DNA from: Bostrychus sinensis | Lineage: Eukaryota; Chordata; Actinopteri; Gobiiformes; Eleotridae | Direction: 5' to 3' | DNA length: 64,000 nt | Assembly (NCBI GenBank): GCA_020698575.1 | Contig: CM036240.1 | Coordinates: 27,493,211 to 27,557,210, forward strand | In this document: piece by piece, positions 12,901 to 27,900 of the stretch | How positions within the stretch are numbered: position 1 is the stretch's first letter | Layout: each line of letters begins with the position of its first letter | The notes under the pieces: model-generated | Database searches by the model: none | Told to the model about the DNA's origin: nothing | What the model saw: the letters and a program-made list of their open reading frames with translations, nothing else | Made by a program: the position numbers and the translations under genes

Positions 12901-15900
12901 ATCTACAGTTGCTCTTTTATCCCTTTATTCTGTATAAATTTCAGTAAAATAAGCATATCATCTGTAGACTTGAAGATAAAAAAAAAAATGAAATGTGTAA
13001 AGCATTTAACATCATGTCTAACCTTTTGTGTCATTAATTTTCCATGCCCTGCTCCTGGTTTTGATCCTGGAACCTGTCTGTCCGCCTGGACTTTGATGTT
13101 GTCATTCATGAGTCACACGGTAGCTCCCTTTGTGTTGCAAACAAGCTCACGTCCTTCACGGCGGATAACAGCGCACCTCTCCATGAGTGACTACTGTAGC
13201 TTACGTAATGCACACAGCAGCACGACACCAGGACAGTCCTGCCTGGTTGACCCTGTTCCTCCAGAGCTGACAGTGCCCTCTTCAAATGAAAGCCTTGACG
13301 TGCTTAACTCGTTTGAAATACCTGAAATACCTGGTAGAAAACTTGGACTGAATACAAGGAAACTGAAAGAAAAGTTTTCATAGCAACAAGCTAAATTGCT
13401 CTGATATGTGTTTTTGCACTATCTAGGAAAATAGCATTGAGGGTGTGCCTTTATACGAAAATTTTTTGTTATACACCTACTATGTTGTCAACTATTTAAT
13501 ATTGCATCTTTTTACAAGACTTAATGTATTTATTCAGCACATGGCTGGGGTGACAGGGGCGCAGGAGGTTAAGCGGGTTGCCCACTAACCCCGTGCATAC
13601 TGTTGTTGTGTCCCTGGATAAGACACTTCACCCACATGGCCCACCAGACACAGTATGTGGCTGATTGTGACAGGAAAACAAACAATCAAACTTGCCAGAT
13701 CACGTCTGATGCACTGTGGCGCACCCTCAAGGAAGCAACTGGAAAAAAAGTAAGAAATGTGGCTGTACATTATATTGCATACAGATATTCTTATATTGCA
13801 ATATCTGCTAAAGAATTGTATAGTAATAATGCAGAATTTTGCACTGCTACATAATTGTTACTGTATATTATTGTTTTTCTGTTTTGCTTCTTGCCAGTCT
13901 GCCAAAATTGCCAAAAAAAAAAAAAAAAGATTTACAAAGTTTTATGTTTTGGCTCTTAGATCTACAAATACTAGGGGTGGGAATCTTAAGGCATCTCATG
14001 ATTTGATGCGATTTCGATTCAGAGGCCCACGATTTGATTAAAAATCTATCTTTCTGGTTCATGTCAGGAATAATTCTTCACCAACAATTCATTTTAATTG
14101 TATATTTTATATCTGAAACACTTTATAATACAAAAACACAGAACTAATAATTGATACATTGAAGTAGCAAATTCTGTTAGCCATTGCCACTGCTGACTCT
14201 TTGCAACCCAGTAGCATAAGATTTGTATTGGACATAGCCTACTTTAATCATTTGTAGTCTTTACAGAATTCTGATTATTAGCTTTTCTGAATCGATTCGG
14301 AATATTTAAAAAAAAAAATCAATCAGTGGATGAGAAAAATGATTTCCCACCTCTAACAAATACACTCCTTCATAGATCTCAAAGGTGTTGTTGCAGTTTC
14401 ATGTAGGTGTTGTCTTACAATGTGCATTCTTGCTAAGAATACAAACTGCAGCTTCTTTTGAACAATGGGGTAAGTTTTGGGTTTCCTTGAACGCTGTTGT
14501 CATGTAAATAGCTCCTGAGGGTCAACCATCAGAGCCAATATTGGGGCAAACTCCCATTAATCACAATGATCACTTTAGCAGTTGGTACATCCTGCTACAA
14601 TAATGGTTTGGTGACTTAACTTGCGCCTCATGGCTGTGTTGACTCCCATTAACACATAATTCTGCCCTTGAAGCTGATTAGAACAATACATTAACTACAG
14701 GCATGTTCTGTGAAGTAGTCAGTTAACTGTAACTACATAAGCATGTAGTAGCACAAGTTTTTCTTTGTAACATGCTTTATCAATTTTACGTAGATTTTTC
14801 AGTTATTCTACTTGTAATGTACAGATTGAAATGCTGGAACATAGTGAGACCTTTAAATGTTCATGGAGCCTGAGAAATGTGTGATGAGACAGCGAGTCTT
14901 TAACTCTGGGTATAATCCTACAGTTACTATAAAGAGTTTTTCTCCAGCCCTTTGATCAGCTCACTCCATGTCATGCCCCTTGTCAACCCAGTGGACCTCT
15001 AACAGCCGTATCATGTTATCGCTTTGGCCATTCGCTGTGCTGAGTCAGGACGGCCCAGGAAGGAAGCCTTTGAGATAATCTGCTCTGTCGCGGACTACAA
15101 TGAATTATGATGAATGTGTTGGTGTCATGTGTTGTTTACATCTGCAGTATAATCATATCCAATTAAGTGTAAAGACCTCATGAAGTAACTTTTCTTCAGA
15201 TTTTATGTGTGTCCTGGTAGTTTCTTTAGTGATTTCTTGTATGTTCCTCCAAGGTACTGTGCAAGGACATCCTTGGGCGTAGCATCTGATTGCATGACAG
15301 CTACTAGTGTGACGATACTTTATTCAAATAAGGGTTTTTCTTGTTGTTGCTCATTTGTTTTCTCTCTCGGGATATTGACTTAAGCTATGTTTGTGGCAAT
15401 GAATTGCTTGGATGAGTGACACTAACCAGACGGGTCATCTGACATCCCAACTTGTGAACAAAATAGTGGGACGCTGTGAGGATTCATGTCATATTCAAAC
15501 ATAATGGTTTATATGATTTCTTTCCTTTCAAATAACTTTAATATTCTGTGTCACAGTAACCAATTGTACAAACCTTTGGTTGTCTGTTGGTTTTGGAGTG
15601 ACATTGCTGTTGCAACAAATCAAGGACACATTTGAATGTACACACAGCACTACGCATTAGCTATGTTGCCAATACACTGTTTACATGTGGCCTTATGATA
15701 TCTTGCTGCAAAATAATAATTTGTTTTTTTGTGCACTGAATAACATTTCCACATATATAAAAAATTAGGGGTGGGCGATATGGCTAACATGTAATCTTGA
15801 TATATTTTTTTTTCAACCGATTTACAATTTTGATACATTTTTGTCTCTTACTGGCATAGAACACTATTTAAATGCAGGTTTATTATTTTAAAGTTTGATT

Positions 15901-18900
15901 ATTGCATAATTACATAACATAAAACAGATAACTATATATTTATGCTAAATGTCTGTGTCAAACAACAGTAAAGCAGCAGTGTGCATTATTAGGGACATAA
16001 GGGAAGACATCCATGTCTTTTAGTGTTAACCCTCTCTGCTTCTAAAGACCTGGTCCATTATAATTTATATGGAGAATGAAGTCTGATTAAAGGACAGTAA
16101 AAGCTTTTGAACACATAGCTAAAAAGCATACATAAACAAAGTACAATAAGTTAGCACTGCACACCACACGACACTGTTATTTATTTATTTTTTTTACCAG
16201 ACTGCTGCCACATTTAAATGAGGACATTACAGAGGTAAAATTACTTCTTTCTTTGTGATTATTAGTGTTTTGCTAAATGTAGTGCAGTGCTAAATTTGAT
16301 TTTATGATTTGACTATTTTGAAATTAAAACCACAAATGAATCAAATGAATTTGATTTATCGCCCAGCCCTAAAAAGAATGCAGATAAAAAAACATGTAAA
16401 ATGGTTGATTCTTTGTCTACATTTCTCCCTCATACTCCACTCTTAAGTCATTAATACACTGTTCATCATCATTGGTCAGAGCTTGAATAAGATAAGTAAC
16501 AAGTAGAAACTACATAGAAAAGTTTGTTTTAATTGTTACATGTGTCAGTATGTGTAGCTGACTATGATACCCCTATTTGCTTTGGCCAGCCATACCCATT
16601 CACTTCAATTAGTGAAATAGGTCTGGAAACCCTTTGCTTTATATAATCTTCCACTCTGTACACATTACGTTCACTAATTTACAACTGTTGGCTATCATTC
16701 TCAAATGGGCTGGGCTTTTTTGATTATCTGATTGGCTGTATGTTCATCCAAATACATCCGATGGCAGTTTAATCTGTATCTGCTGCTACTGCCCCCAGGA
16801 AATTCCTCTTGAATGCTTAGAAAGTGAATTCTTACATACAATAGGGTGGCAGAACATGCTGGATTAAAGCATGTGCTTATTCACTAATTAATGCTATCTT
16901 TATAAATTATTTTAAAAGGGGGGGCTTTTAGTCATGATAATTTGGTTTAGTGACTGTCAGTTGGTAACCGGGGTAGACCTGCTAGTTCTTATGTAACCCG
17001 ACCCCGCTGTGGCGACCTTTACCAACGTAAGCCACCTTCACTTTCTGTCTTGGCGTGCATAAGCATTCTAACCATGGAATCCTGACTCAGCTGTCTGTTC
17101 GCCTCAGTGTCCACTCGATTTTGGTTTACTCATTCATTCCCCTGTACTCTGTGCCTGTAGACTGATGTCTCCCTCTATCTCTTCTGGCAGTTGCCCCAGA
17201 GGTGTGTGCATGATTTTCGGCGCAGTCAGACACAAAGTTTGTTACTGTTTCCACCCAGCAAATCCATCAAAACAGTTATTAATATGGTGGAGTGACCCGA
17301 GGCAGAAAATGTTTACCTCAGTAGTGCCCTTGTCCTGTCCTTGTCCTGCAGTAAGACTTGCATATTGTGTAAATATGAACTGCGTAGCTTCAGATAAAGC
17401 GTAGGACATAAGTGAGAGACTGACAGATTAATTTAGATAATAAACACAACACATTTTCTGACTTATTTGTGCCTACTTGAGATGAGTGCAAATGGATTAA
17501 TGATTATCTGAATGGCATTTGAGTTGTAACCTGATATTTTTATAGGCAGAAGGCATGTTGATTATTCATTTGAGTCTAAGAAGTTCAAAGGTGGGCTGTT
17601 TAGTTTTTTTGAGGTAGTGAAACTGCAGATTGCAATTTTTCAGCACACTCCTTTCTTGTAGCATGTGAACAGCTATGATAGGTCTACAGGAATATCTGAA
17701 TAACCATAGAAATTGGTCTGATGGTTATTGGCATTTTATTACTGGTGGTGTAGGAGAATAAACCTACCTTTGAATGTCATTAAAAAGCCTTCAAACCAAT
17801 CAGAACATTTGTACAAAAATATACAATGAATCAAAGAGGGAAAGTATAAAGTCCGCCCGATTTTAGATACAAGCTTACGAACGGTCAATTGGATTGATCT
17901 TCATTAGGTGGTTTGTGAGAGATATCAGAGTAGGTTGACTGAACAGGGGTCAGAATAGGAACTACAGTGACATCTTAAAAAACAGCTTTAAGCATTGTTT
18001 ACTCCAAATTTTGTTCTATATTTTGTCTTTTGCTGTTCTTAGCTCTTAGCTTGACAAGCCCATGGCAAACGGGACCCCTGAGCACCGCGGCAGCCCGCGT
18101 CACTGCCTCGTCCCGTGCTTGCTGCCTGATAGTCCATGTCCTTACCTCTAGGATACTGCTGCTCTCGGCTGCACAAGAAATGAATTAAGCTGATTTATAC
18201 TCATAGTACTTCAAAGTGTAAACAAGATATAAACAAATGAAAGCAACAGCTGCAAGTGTTGGTCCACTTTAATGTGTTTGATAATTACCAACCAATCAAG
18301 GCTGGGTACAAGTTATTTTTGATTGGGGTTTCATGTTTTGGCTCTGAGAGTTGTCCATAAGCCGAAATGGGAGCAGTGGTGAAAGCTAGTATGGTTCATA
18401 GAGAACAGATGGGATTTTGAGGTAGGATAACATGTGTTCTATAACATTCCTTTCTTAACATGGTAGTTTAAATCCCACTTTGACTGCATGGGGCATTAGT
18501 AATAGTTGGAATACTAACAGCAAGGATGGCAGACCTCACCTTCCGGCATCCCACTCCTTCCCTCACCTGTATTTTCTGTCACTACACACCCCTGGTTATG
18601 ATGTTAAAATGGATGTAGTCGTCGTATTTTTGCTATGTGTTGTGTCTGCAGGCTTTGTGTGTGAAACAGTAAAACAAATAGCATAGCATGCCACACTACT
18701 GTGAGAACAAGCTGTGAGAACAAAAATATTATTTAGTGGTGATGATGCCTGACTTCCAATAGCCTATAAAACAGGGAAAAACAAAATGTATTTAAAGCAC
18801 ATTGCTTTACATTGTCATAAATACTTACATACTGTAGATAAACAGTTAGTATTCTCAACATGAACTTTTATTTATTTTAACATAAGAAACATTTGACAAT

Positions 18901-21900
18901 TTTTGATTAAAATTCACATTATACTTTTATTGATATTTTAGACAAATCCTGGTCCCTGCTAGAACAGCATTGCTCTTTTTACAACCTTTAAAAACTTTAT
19001 CTGACTAAAAGAAATCGTTTTTAATATGTCCTCTACTGGTGCCAAAAGGAAACAGATGAAGGGACCAGCAGAGGGCAGCAGAGTGTGGCAATCTTTTGAA
19101 CATAGTCAAAGAAAAAAGCACTTCACTTCCTGGAACTTTTTCTATGATGCCATTTTACTACAAAAAATGAGAAATAGCTGTGAGAAATTAGTGGAAACAG
19201 AGATGTACACTGTTTTTTGGATAAAGGAATGAGAGCAGACTGCATGTAGAGGCTTGTGCTTCCTGGAGTTGGCGGGGGTTGGTGGGAGAGGCATAGGTTT
19301 ATGGAATCAAGCATTTTGAGGCCTATTAACCGCTATGCCAGAGAATAGAGGATTAATTAGACATTCATGAATGAAAACACAACTCCAGGTATGTTTTTGA
19401 TGAGGGACCAACATTGCAACATTACTATTCTGAAATCTCAGAAATACTGATTTTGCATAATGTAGCCTCTTTAAGCAATCTGAATTCTGTTACCCATCTA
19501 TGCTGTGCTATCTATCTTATGTAGTGCTGCTGAGACAAATGATCTTATGCACTTTATTATACTTTGGAAATATTTGGCTATCTCGTGGCATTATGTCATG
19601 GTAGCACTTTTGATATTAAGCAATGTTGTGAAGTTTTGAACTTCTTTTCTGTAGGGGAACCCATGCTATTTGCTAACCACACGGCTACAGCAGGTTTCCA
19701 TCTGGTACTTGTCCAAACTAGCCTCCAGCAGTTTGTCTGCAGCTTTTCCTGTCTGTGGCTCCTCCTCATTGCTTTGCCTGCTTCAACAATTGCTACTCAC
19801 CTTTTCTCGAGTATTTCTTAAGAACTATCGTCAGACGCAGCTAATGATAGGGATGCACTTGTGACCAACGTGTGTGTTCTCTGAATTATTGTGTGATATT
19901 TTTGAATAATTACGCAGTGTAAAAGATGTGCTCCTGTGTTCAGACATGGTGGTAGGTCTGTGCTTGTGTAAATGACATATTTTTACGTGTGAGTGATATT
20001 TTTCCATTTCCTTTTTGGAATAAATCAAATGCACCAAACCTACATTATAATAAGCATCCAGGAAGTGCCAAAAAAGTTTTATCAGCTCAAAGGAAAAAAA
20101 ATCGGAATCTTACTAAAAAAAAATTCATAACATGCACTATTTGTTTCTGGTGCTGTGCCTTCTTAACTTGTGATTTTTATTTTTTTTTTATTTTTTATTT
20201 TTTAAATAAAATTTACCGTTGTAAGATGTAGGTTAGCATAAAAAACGGTTTACCATTTTTACAATTGTATCTCTATCTATATTTAGCTCTATAAACATTT
20301 GAGAAATGAGTTCCTCTGCCAAAGAAACACTGCAGCTTTTACTTTCATTACCTTTGTTTTGATAAGCTAACTTACTTGCTTGTTTACTTTATGCTGACTA
20401 ATACATCTCCTGCTTACTTTAGTCTTCAGGCTTATTAACAGTCTTTGCTGTGGACCAAACTGGCTCAGAAACAAATGAAAGAAAAATACATAGGTTTGCA
20501 AAAAACAGGTTTTACTATTCTATTTCACATATTTACTAGCTGTTTGAACATTTGAGAAATTGCAGAAATACAACAACAACATTTCAGTTTTGGTAAGCTA
20601 AAATGCGAACTAACTTTATGCTAGCTAATACATTTTACTACTTGAGTCTATTACTTTAGTATGCTTTTTCAGTCTCAGGGATGTAGCTAACTGACACATG
20701 TAAAAAAAAAAAAAAATTTGTCTGATTTAAAAAAAGAAAAAATCTGTTTATTTGTGCTCTCCCATATTGTGATGTCATTTTGAAGCACTAATTAACTAAA
20801 AGGAAGTTATTATGTAGGTCAGCATAAAACTGTTTTACAATGTTTTACAATGGTGCCATGCCTATTTATTCAGCTCTACAAACATTTGAGAATTTTGCAT
20901 CTCTGCCAATGGAGTACCACTACATATGTTTCTCTGCCTTTGTTTTGATCAACTACAATGCTAGCTAAGTTTTGCTTTATGTGTTTTCCTCTATTTAGCT
21001 TTCTATGCACTGAATGTGATCCTTAAAATCTAGGCGCTTCTGTTTACTGCTCCCTCTGCCGACAATGATTGATATTTAATTTTCCATGGCACAGCTACAA
21101 ACAGCAACTTTTATGTTATGTACAAAGTGGTAAATAAAAGCCTAATCTGAAGCCCCAGAGAAAGCGAGAGAGAGATGTATACAGTAAGTATCAGTATCAT
21201 TTTGTCTGTAGGAAGTACTCTGGTTTTAATGTTTTCACTGCAACTAGCCTTGCGTGAAACATTGTCTACACATGAAATCAACCGGAAGAGACTAAAGCAA
21301 TGGTGCGTGTTTGTCTTCTCTATGGATATACATGTTTGTTGTAAAAGTGGCACTAGTGGGTGTTTTTCTATAATGAGTGTTTAGTGTACATGCCTGGGTC
21401 CTGGGTGGAGCTGAGCGACGCTGAGTCATCAGTTCATCACTGCCGGCTAATCATACCTCAGCAATATGATAACTCTACTACTGCTGCTGTCTCTGAATTC
21501 TGCCATAACTTGAGTATTACTCATCAGAATGGTGTTGGCAGATCTGCAGCGGGTTAGAAATTGTTTTAAAGGTGCCCATCCCAACCAGACATAGCTTGCG
21601 GTTAAGCTACTTGTCCTGTTTTGGTTGTGACGCTTGAAACACATCCCTAGACAATTTTGTAACTTGACCAAAATTGACAGGTGTGAATTAGTTGCCCTTG
21701 CCCTTAGAAAATAACAAAAGCACAAAAGAATACAAAATATGGGGGAAAGGAAAGATGATAATATACAATTTATTTTCAACTGTGCATTTAGTAGAGGTGT
21801 AAGAAAATATTAAAAATATCTAATATATCACAAGATTTTATTCAGTGATACTGTATTGATATAAAAAATGGCCATTTCAATATTTTGGTATTTTCTTTTG

Positions 21901-24900
21901 CTGAAAAATATTTTGTAAAAAATAGGGTCAAACACTGAGTGTTCACAATATAATATCATGAAAAAAAAAGTATTTCATAATATTTAATGCATGTAGTGGT
22001 GTTGTACCAAATTATATTGTAAAAAAATCACAGTATATTTCACAGTATGGCAATATATTGACATATATCATATTGTGATAGTAATATTGTGAGGCGTATT
22101 GCATCCCTAGATTCTTGCCAATACCCAGCCCAAGTGTTTAATTTTACATTTAATGTACAGAAGCAATTTAGATAAGCAATCAATATACGGACAGAGAAGT
22201 GAGATTAAGTTATTAAATGTACTGTAAACAGAGATACAGATTAATAAAAATGGTAGCAGTTGTATCATAGAATGGAAATGTAATGCTGTCAGGTCAGTAA
22301 AAATAATTTTTGATGATTATTATAATAAAATGCCTGTCATAATGTGATAAATGAGTAGCTTGCAAAAATAGATGTTGACATCTTGTAATATGAAATATTG
22401 TTTCGTAAAAAATAATATCTTGTAAAACATTCTGATTATCTTGTTCTAACAAGAAACTCATGTCAGCGTGATGGGGGTCAGTTTCATCTTTACTAACCTG
22501 GCAGCAATACGGTTCTGTAACACTATTATTATTATCATTATTACCAGTGATGGCTAGTGTAAAGACTTGTAACAGTTTACATTTTACTGCATCAGTATAC
22601 CTGATATTACAATGGAAAAGCACGACCGCTCAGTAATGTAGTGAGTGACAAGTGCCACAGTCATTTCCAAATAACACAATATCTTAAATTTGACCTTTCA
22701 AGATAAACTGTGGTCATGAATGTAACTGATTGTTGATTGATTGAAATTACTTCTAAAGTCTGATGTTTTTTGTTACCTTTCTGTATCTCTTACAAATAGA
22801 TCTTGAATTTCCCACTGTTATTGCTGAAGTAAACAGTCAACATTCCCAACAGTGGTCAGCAGCAGTCATCTGATTGAAAGCATGGACAAAGCACCTCTCC
22901 TCGAAAGATCCATGCTTAGAGACAGCTGTTCTTGTGATATCTACCTTTCATTTTCCAGTGGTAATGAGATGACAGGCCTGGAGTCAGGGAAGAGACTAGA
23001 GGCACATCCTTGATTTAATTTAAAAGCTCCTCCACATCAGAGACATATGTAGAAGTGGCTTGTGGTCGCTTGTTTTTACTTCTGCTAGCATGGACAAGCA
23101 GATGTTATGGAGGATTTGATGTCACAAGATAGTGTGGGAATGGTAAAATTAGGAAGCAGCTGTGGCTGTAGCCATAAAACATTCTCTACTAGTGCAACCA
23201 AATATACAATATTGTGCAAAAGTAATTATCATCTAAATTTTGCAAATAGATACCTGAGCAAATAATACACATTTTTGAGAACACGAGTAAACATATGCCA
23301 TCAGTTCTAACAATATTAGCAATGCCATTGCCAGGAATTAAGCCTTAAATGTTTTTGGCCCTCCCTTTTGATTGACTGATTGATTTGATCTTAAATACCA
23401 CATCTATACCTAGACCCTTTTTGTGTTTGTAAACAGAACGGCTGCACTCCAAAGAAGGGTGCCATAAACTAAACAGACCCCAATAAAATTTCTATTTAGC
23501 TCTAGCCACAAAATATAGAAAATTATGGATAATCAAGATGATTTTGGCAACTGACAACCAATCGACCACATGTAAGTAATATAAGAGCCTGGTTTGAAAA
23601 TATTAGCATGTGGCTGTTTTAAATACTGTAGCAATTAGTGTCTATAATTACTTAATATAAGCTAAAGGCTACGTAAGATATGTTTCTCACTTTTAATGTT
23701 ATGCTGGACAAATACACAAAATGTTGAAGACCAATAGTTTCAATCACAACAAATTCTACTTCTAAGTTGGAGCTGACCATCAGATCTGGGTGCTATTCAT
23801 TTCATAGTTGTGTAAACAGTCTTAGTTGTAAATATTTTGGTGTCTGACATTGCAACCTCTTGTGTTGCAAAGTACTTGGCAAGCCTAAAAAAAACTCAAA
23901 GCAACAAGCTGTCCTTCCTGCATTTAACAGTGCTAGCACATGGTGCTTGTTGGTGTCCCCATGGCAGTTTTTATCTGAATCACAGTTGCAAGCAGTAAAG
24001 GAAGAAGAATGAGGCAACAAATGTGTATTTTGGATCAAAAAGAAAACTTATGCTGCAGGTAAATAGTTTGTGCAAATTGTAACTGGATGTGGACTTTAGT
24101 ATGTGCTTGTACTGGTTGTAATGCCACAGTTGAAATGAGGGTGTTAGAGTTAGAGTGGGTTAAAGGGATTTGAAGGGGATGATGTCTGGGGATTTGGATG
24201 CAAATATAAGGGGAGGGGGTGTGTATTTGCTGCTTTTGGTTTTGGGTGGGGGTTGGTACAAAGGAGATGCTTTTTTTTTTTTTTTTTTAGAAAAGCAGCT
24301 TGCACATTTGGAGATGTCTACAAGTGCTGCTATGGCAATCTAAAATAACCTTTTTGCTTAGGGTATGACTTTGTGCAAGTGCAATAATAATTTTGGTGTG
24401 TTGAAGTGGAGCGTTTTGAACCGTCTACAAATCAGTTTGTTCTTTTGTTAAAGCCCGCCTCTATGTGTCTGTATTGGGCCTGTCATCACACTAATTACTG
24501 TAATTCCCTTGATTCCCAGAACAAAGGCGCTGTGCTAGGATTAGGACGAATGTAGACCTCAGGTGAGACCAAAGTCACAACTTCTGTAATTTGGAACAAC
24601 AACCAGAACCATTGGACCAGAATATAAACTTGAGTTAGTAGCCTGGTTTATATTTTTAAAGTAAAATATACTAGCAGCATAAAAAAATGCATAAACTTGT
24701 AGCAGGTAAACATTATTATCTTGGATTGATAGCGCTGTAAACCAGAGTACTACAGTCGCGGTGACCTCCTTGGCAAGTTTGACACCATGATAAACAAGCT
24801 GGTGTTAGCCAGTGACCTATAGTAGCCTGTATGATAATCCCTGACCCATTTAAAGTGATCATGCCCAGCAGCCAATCAATGCTAGTGTGTGAATAGCTAT

Positions 24901-27900
24901 CAGAGGTGTGATAATATAACGTATAGTTAAAATTCTTCAGATAATACAGTTCTGTAGGTGGAAATACATTTAACAAGTATACAGAAGTAATGTAAGACTG
25001 GATCAACTGATTAGCACATTTCAAACAACAGAACATTGCACCAAAATGCGTTACAATCAATGAATTAAACCCACAAAGATTCACAGTCATATAACATAAA
25101 AGGTAACATGGTAAAAAGAGTAAAATAATATGATGAAAAATAACACATTACACTCGAATTAGCATAGCATTTGCTACACTGAAGTATAAAAAGCAGTCAC
25201 TTATGTAAATAAGGATTTCAAAACATATGTGATTAAAAACAAGTTATATAACAAAGTAATTAAAAAGCTGATTTCTTGACCTAAATATATAAAATAAATA
25301 TTAATATTTGGGTTTGCTGCCATAGCATTTCTTTTTTTTTTTTTTTTTTTTTTTGTTAAAGATTGGTAGTGATTAAAAGAAAGAAAAAATATTATCAAAG
25401 GACACAAATAAGTCAAGAGAACTTTTTACAAAAGGCCAGAAAAACGCAAATTACTGTCATTAGCAGAAAATAAGTAGATAAATACAGACTAACTACATTC
25501 AAATACAAATATTGTAAAGCCATCTTTGCTTAAACAGATCATATCCTATGTACTTCCTGCCGCTGCCACTAGATGTCCTCCTTAAATGACAACAGAAACA
25601 CGTTGTTCCAGTCTTTATTTTCACACAGTTTCAGGGTTTCCAAAAATTGCACCATAGCCTAGACCGGAGTCCAGGTGATGCGTATGTGTTGGTATGGTGT
25701 CAGCAGGGCTACTCTCACTAGACGTTCATTGAGCAGCTCTCTCACCCCATGACAAGGAAAGTTGAAGTGGGTGGGGCTTCCGGGGATATATGGCTGCTTG
25801 GTGCTATGCTCCTCGGTCATGGTGCAAAACTTAAACCTAGCATTTATTTTCTATTTGTGCCCTCACACGAGCCATAGGGTGATACTGTAAAGAGTACATG
25901 AGCTAGTTTCACTCATCGACATTTTAAAAGGCTAGAAGTAGTGAAAAGAGTGCATTTACCCATAATCCTTTGCAAGCATAAATTCTGAACAGTACTAGCA
26001 TCAAACAGCACATGCTCAGAGTTTATGTTTTTATTTTATTTCATTTATTAAGACATTATTTGATTGTAGAAATTTAATATGGGAAGATTTGAGATTATTT
26101 GTTTTTTTTTAAATGTATCATTGATGTGAACTTCTCTGGTTTGTCCACCAGGTGGCTCTGCTGGGATTGGATCTCTTATCAGCCTTAGTGACCAGGTTAC
26201 AGGACCGATTTAGGGCCCAAATAGGAACAGGTAAGAATTGTTTATGCTTATTTAGCTTTGGTTTTTACACTACAACATTTTTAAAATATATTTAACTTGA
26301 AAATTGGATCCATTTCATACAATCTACCTTCATCTTTAGATCTAAAAAAAACATCCTTAGTCATTCAGGTGTCCTCATCTCATCATTTTGCCTTTTCTCA
26401 TTTAAACAACAATAACAATATTTTCTTTTTCGTCTTAAAAGCAACTTTTCTTTAAACTATGCTCAATTTTTGTGTCTCATTATCTCCGTTTTAGTTCTCC
26501 CCAGCCTTATTGATCGATTGGGAGACGCCAAAGATCAAGTACGGGATCAAGATCAAACAGTGCTGCTAAAAATCATGGAGCAAGCTGCAACGCCACAGGT
26601 ACCACCACAAATACAGTTACATTTTATTGCATTAAAAAATATAACATATTTTTGTAATATACATTAATGTTTTAAAGCATTATTAGTTGTTATACTTTCT
26701 GGTGCTACAGCTTAATTTTGTGCTTTGTTTTGTAGTATGTTTGGGACAGAATGCTGGGAGGCTTCAAACACAAGAACAACAGAACCAGAGAAGGAGTGTG
26801 CCTTTGTCTTATCGCCACGCTGAGCACGTGAGCACTGCATTTTAATTTTGAATCAGTTCATCGCACACTCAAAAGCACCACATGTACAGTTCATAGTTAT
26901 TAATGCTGCAGTTATCTGGACATATATTAACTTATAATTTGTAGTGAATGATTTATTAATCCACCATTTAAATTTAATCAGTTCAAATTAATGTGCACAG
27001 GATTTTAACCTTGATTTATTTGGTCTGTTCTGTCTGTTTATCTTTTCAGATATGGAGCACAAGGTCTGACTCTTAGTAAAATAGTCCCTCATATATGTAA
27101 CCTTTTGGGCGATCCCACAAGTCAGGTATGTTTCACTTGGTAAAAGCATAGATAAAATGACTGTATGATTTATTACCAATACTGTATCTCCTCCTAGCAT
27201 TATCACAAATTTGAGTATCTATAACACAATAAAATATTGTATTGTAATAACATGATTTCTAAACCAGGAGTAGGCAAGTTTGATTGCAATGTGGCAGGCC
27301 ACAAGAATGGACATACAGTTCTCTGTCATGGTTCCTTGGCAGCTTTAAATGACCATATATTAACAAGTTCAGTAAATAGAAGTCCTCAACCCAACTGCAC
27401 CACCCCCTATTTTGCTACATGTTTACACAGCAAATTAGATAAACATTTGATGCTTTATTGGATAAAGGCAAAGGTAACTATGACAGAATGAGGTCACATG
27501 AATGCTTGCTATTTATTGGTTGGAGGCAACTAAAACCATGAAACCATGACAGACAGCTGTATGCTTGCAAAAAGGATCTTACAGTGGTCTCATTCACTGA
27601 TAGCCCCATGGGGTTAAATGCTATCGAGGAGTAGTAGTTAATAAAAGTCGTTGCAGCTTTAAAGCTGGTGAGGGCCTAATTTGGTCTGTAGGTCAAGGGT
27701 TGACTACCCCTGTTCTCAAGAGATATTTAGGCTTTTGTCTGTTAAAATAATTGGCCAAGTAAACCTTCAAAATCACTAAATAGGATTAAAATATTGTTGG
27801 CCCTATTGTTTTTAATAATATTAAAATGCTTATGATAAAGATTAGCTTGTTGGGATTCTTTAACAGCTTATCTTTGCTATTTCTTCTAAATAATTACATT

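Larger units (their letters stand above)
998..26151 (+). other. clasp1 intron 1 (about 25 kb), no second gene seen
   Basis: This very long intron splits TOG1 after residue 65. It holds many repeats: a 5S-headed SINE, nested hAT elements, a 19-bp tandem array, tRNA-headed SINE copies, several hAT-type MITEs and a three-unit degenerate repeat. I looked for coding exons, tRNAs and small nuclear RNAs and found none I can support. Long T tracts lie at 24271-24290 and 25332-25354, and a long A tract at 13912-13928. A G+C-rich patch at about 18055-18180 has no assigned role. Stretches not covered by a repeat entry appear to be unremarkable A+T-rich intron. Confidence 0.85.

Noticed and set aside
18055..18180. 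CpG-rich patch as a promoter or exon
   Set aside because: No donor, acceptor or conserved frame fitting clasp1; role unknown.
21447..21779. 110-codon minus-strand open frame
   Set aside because: No recognisable product and no splice or start context.
24716..25090. 124-codon minus-strand open frame
   Set aside because: No recognised domain, A+T-rich codons, no supporting neighbours.
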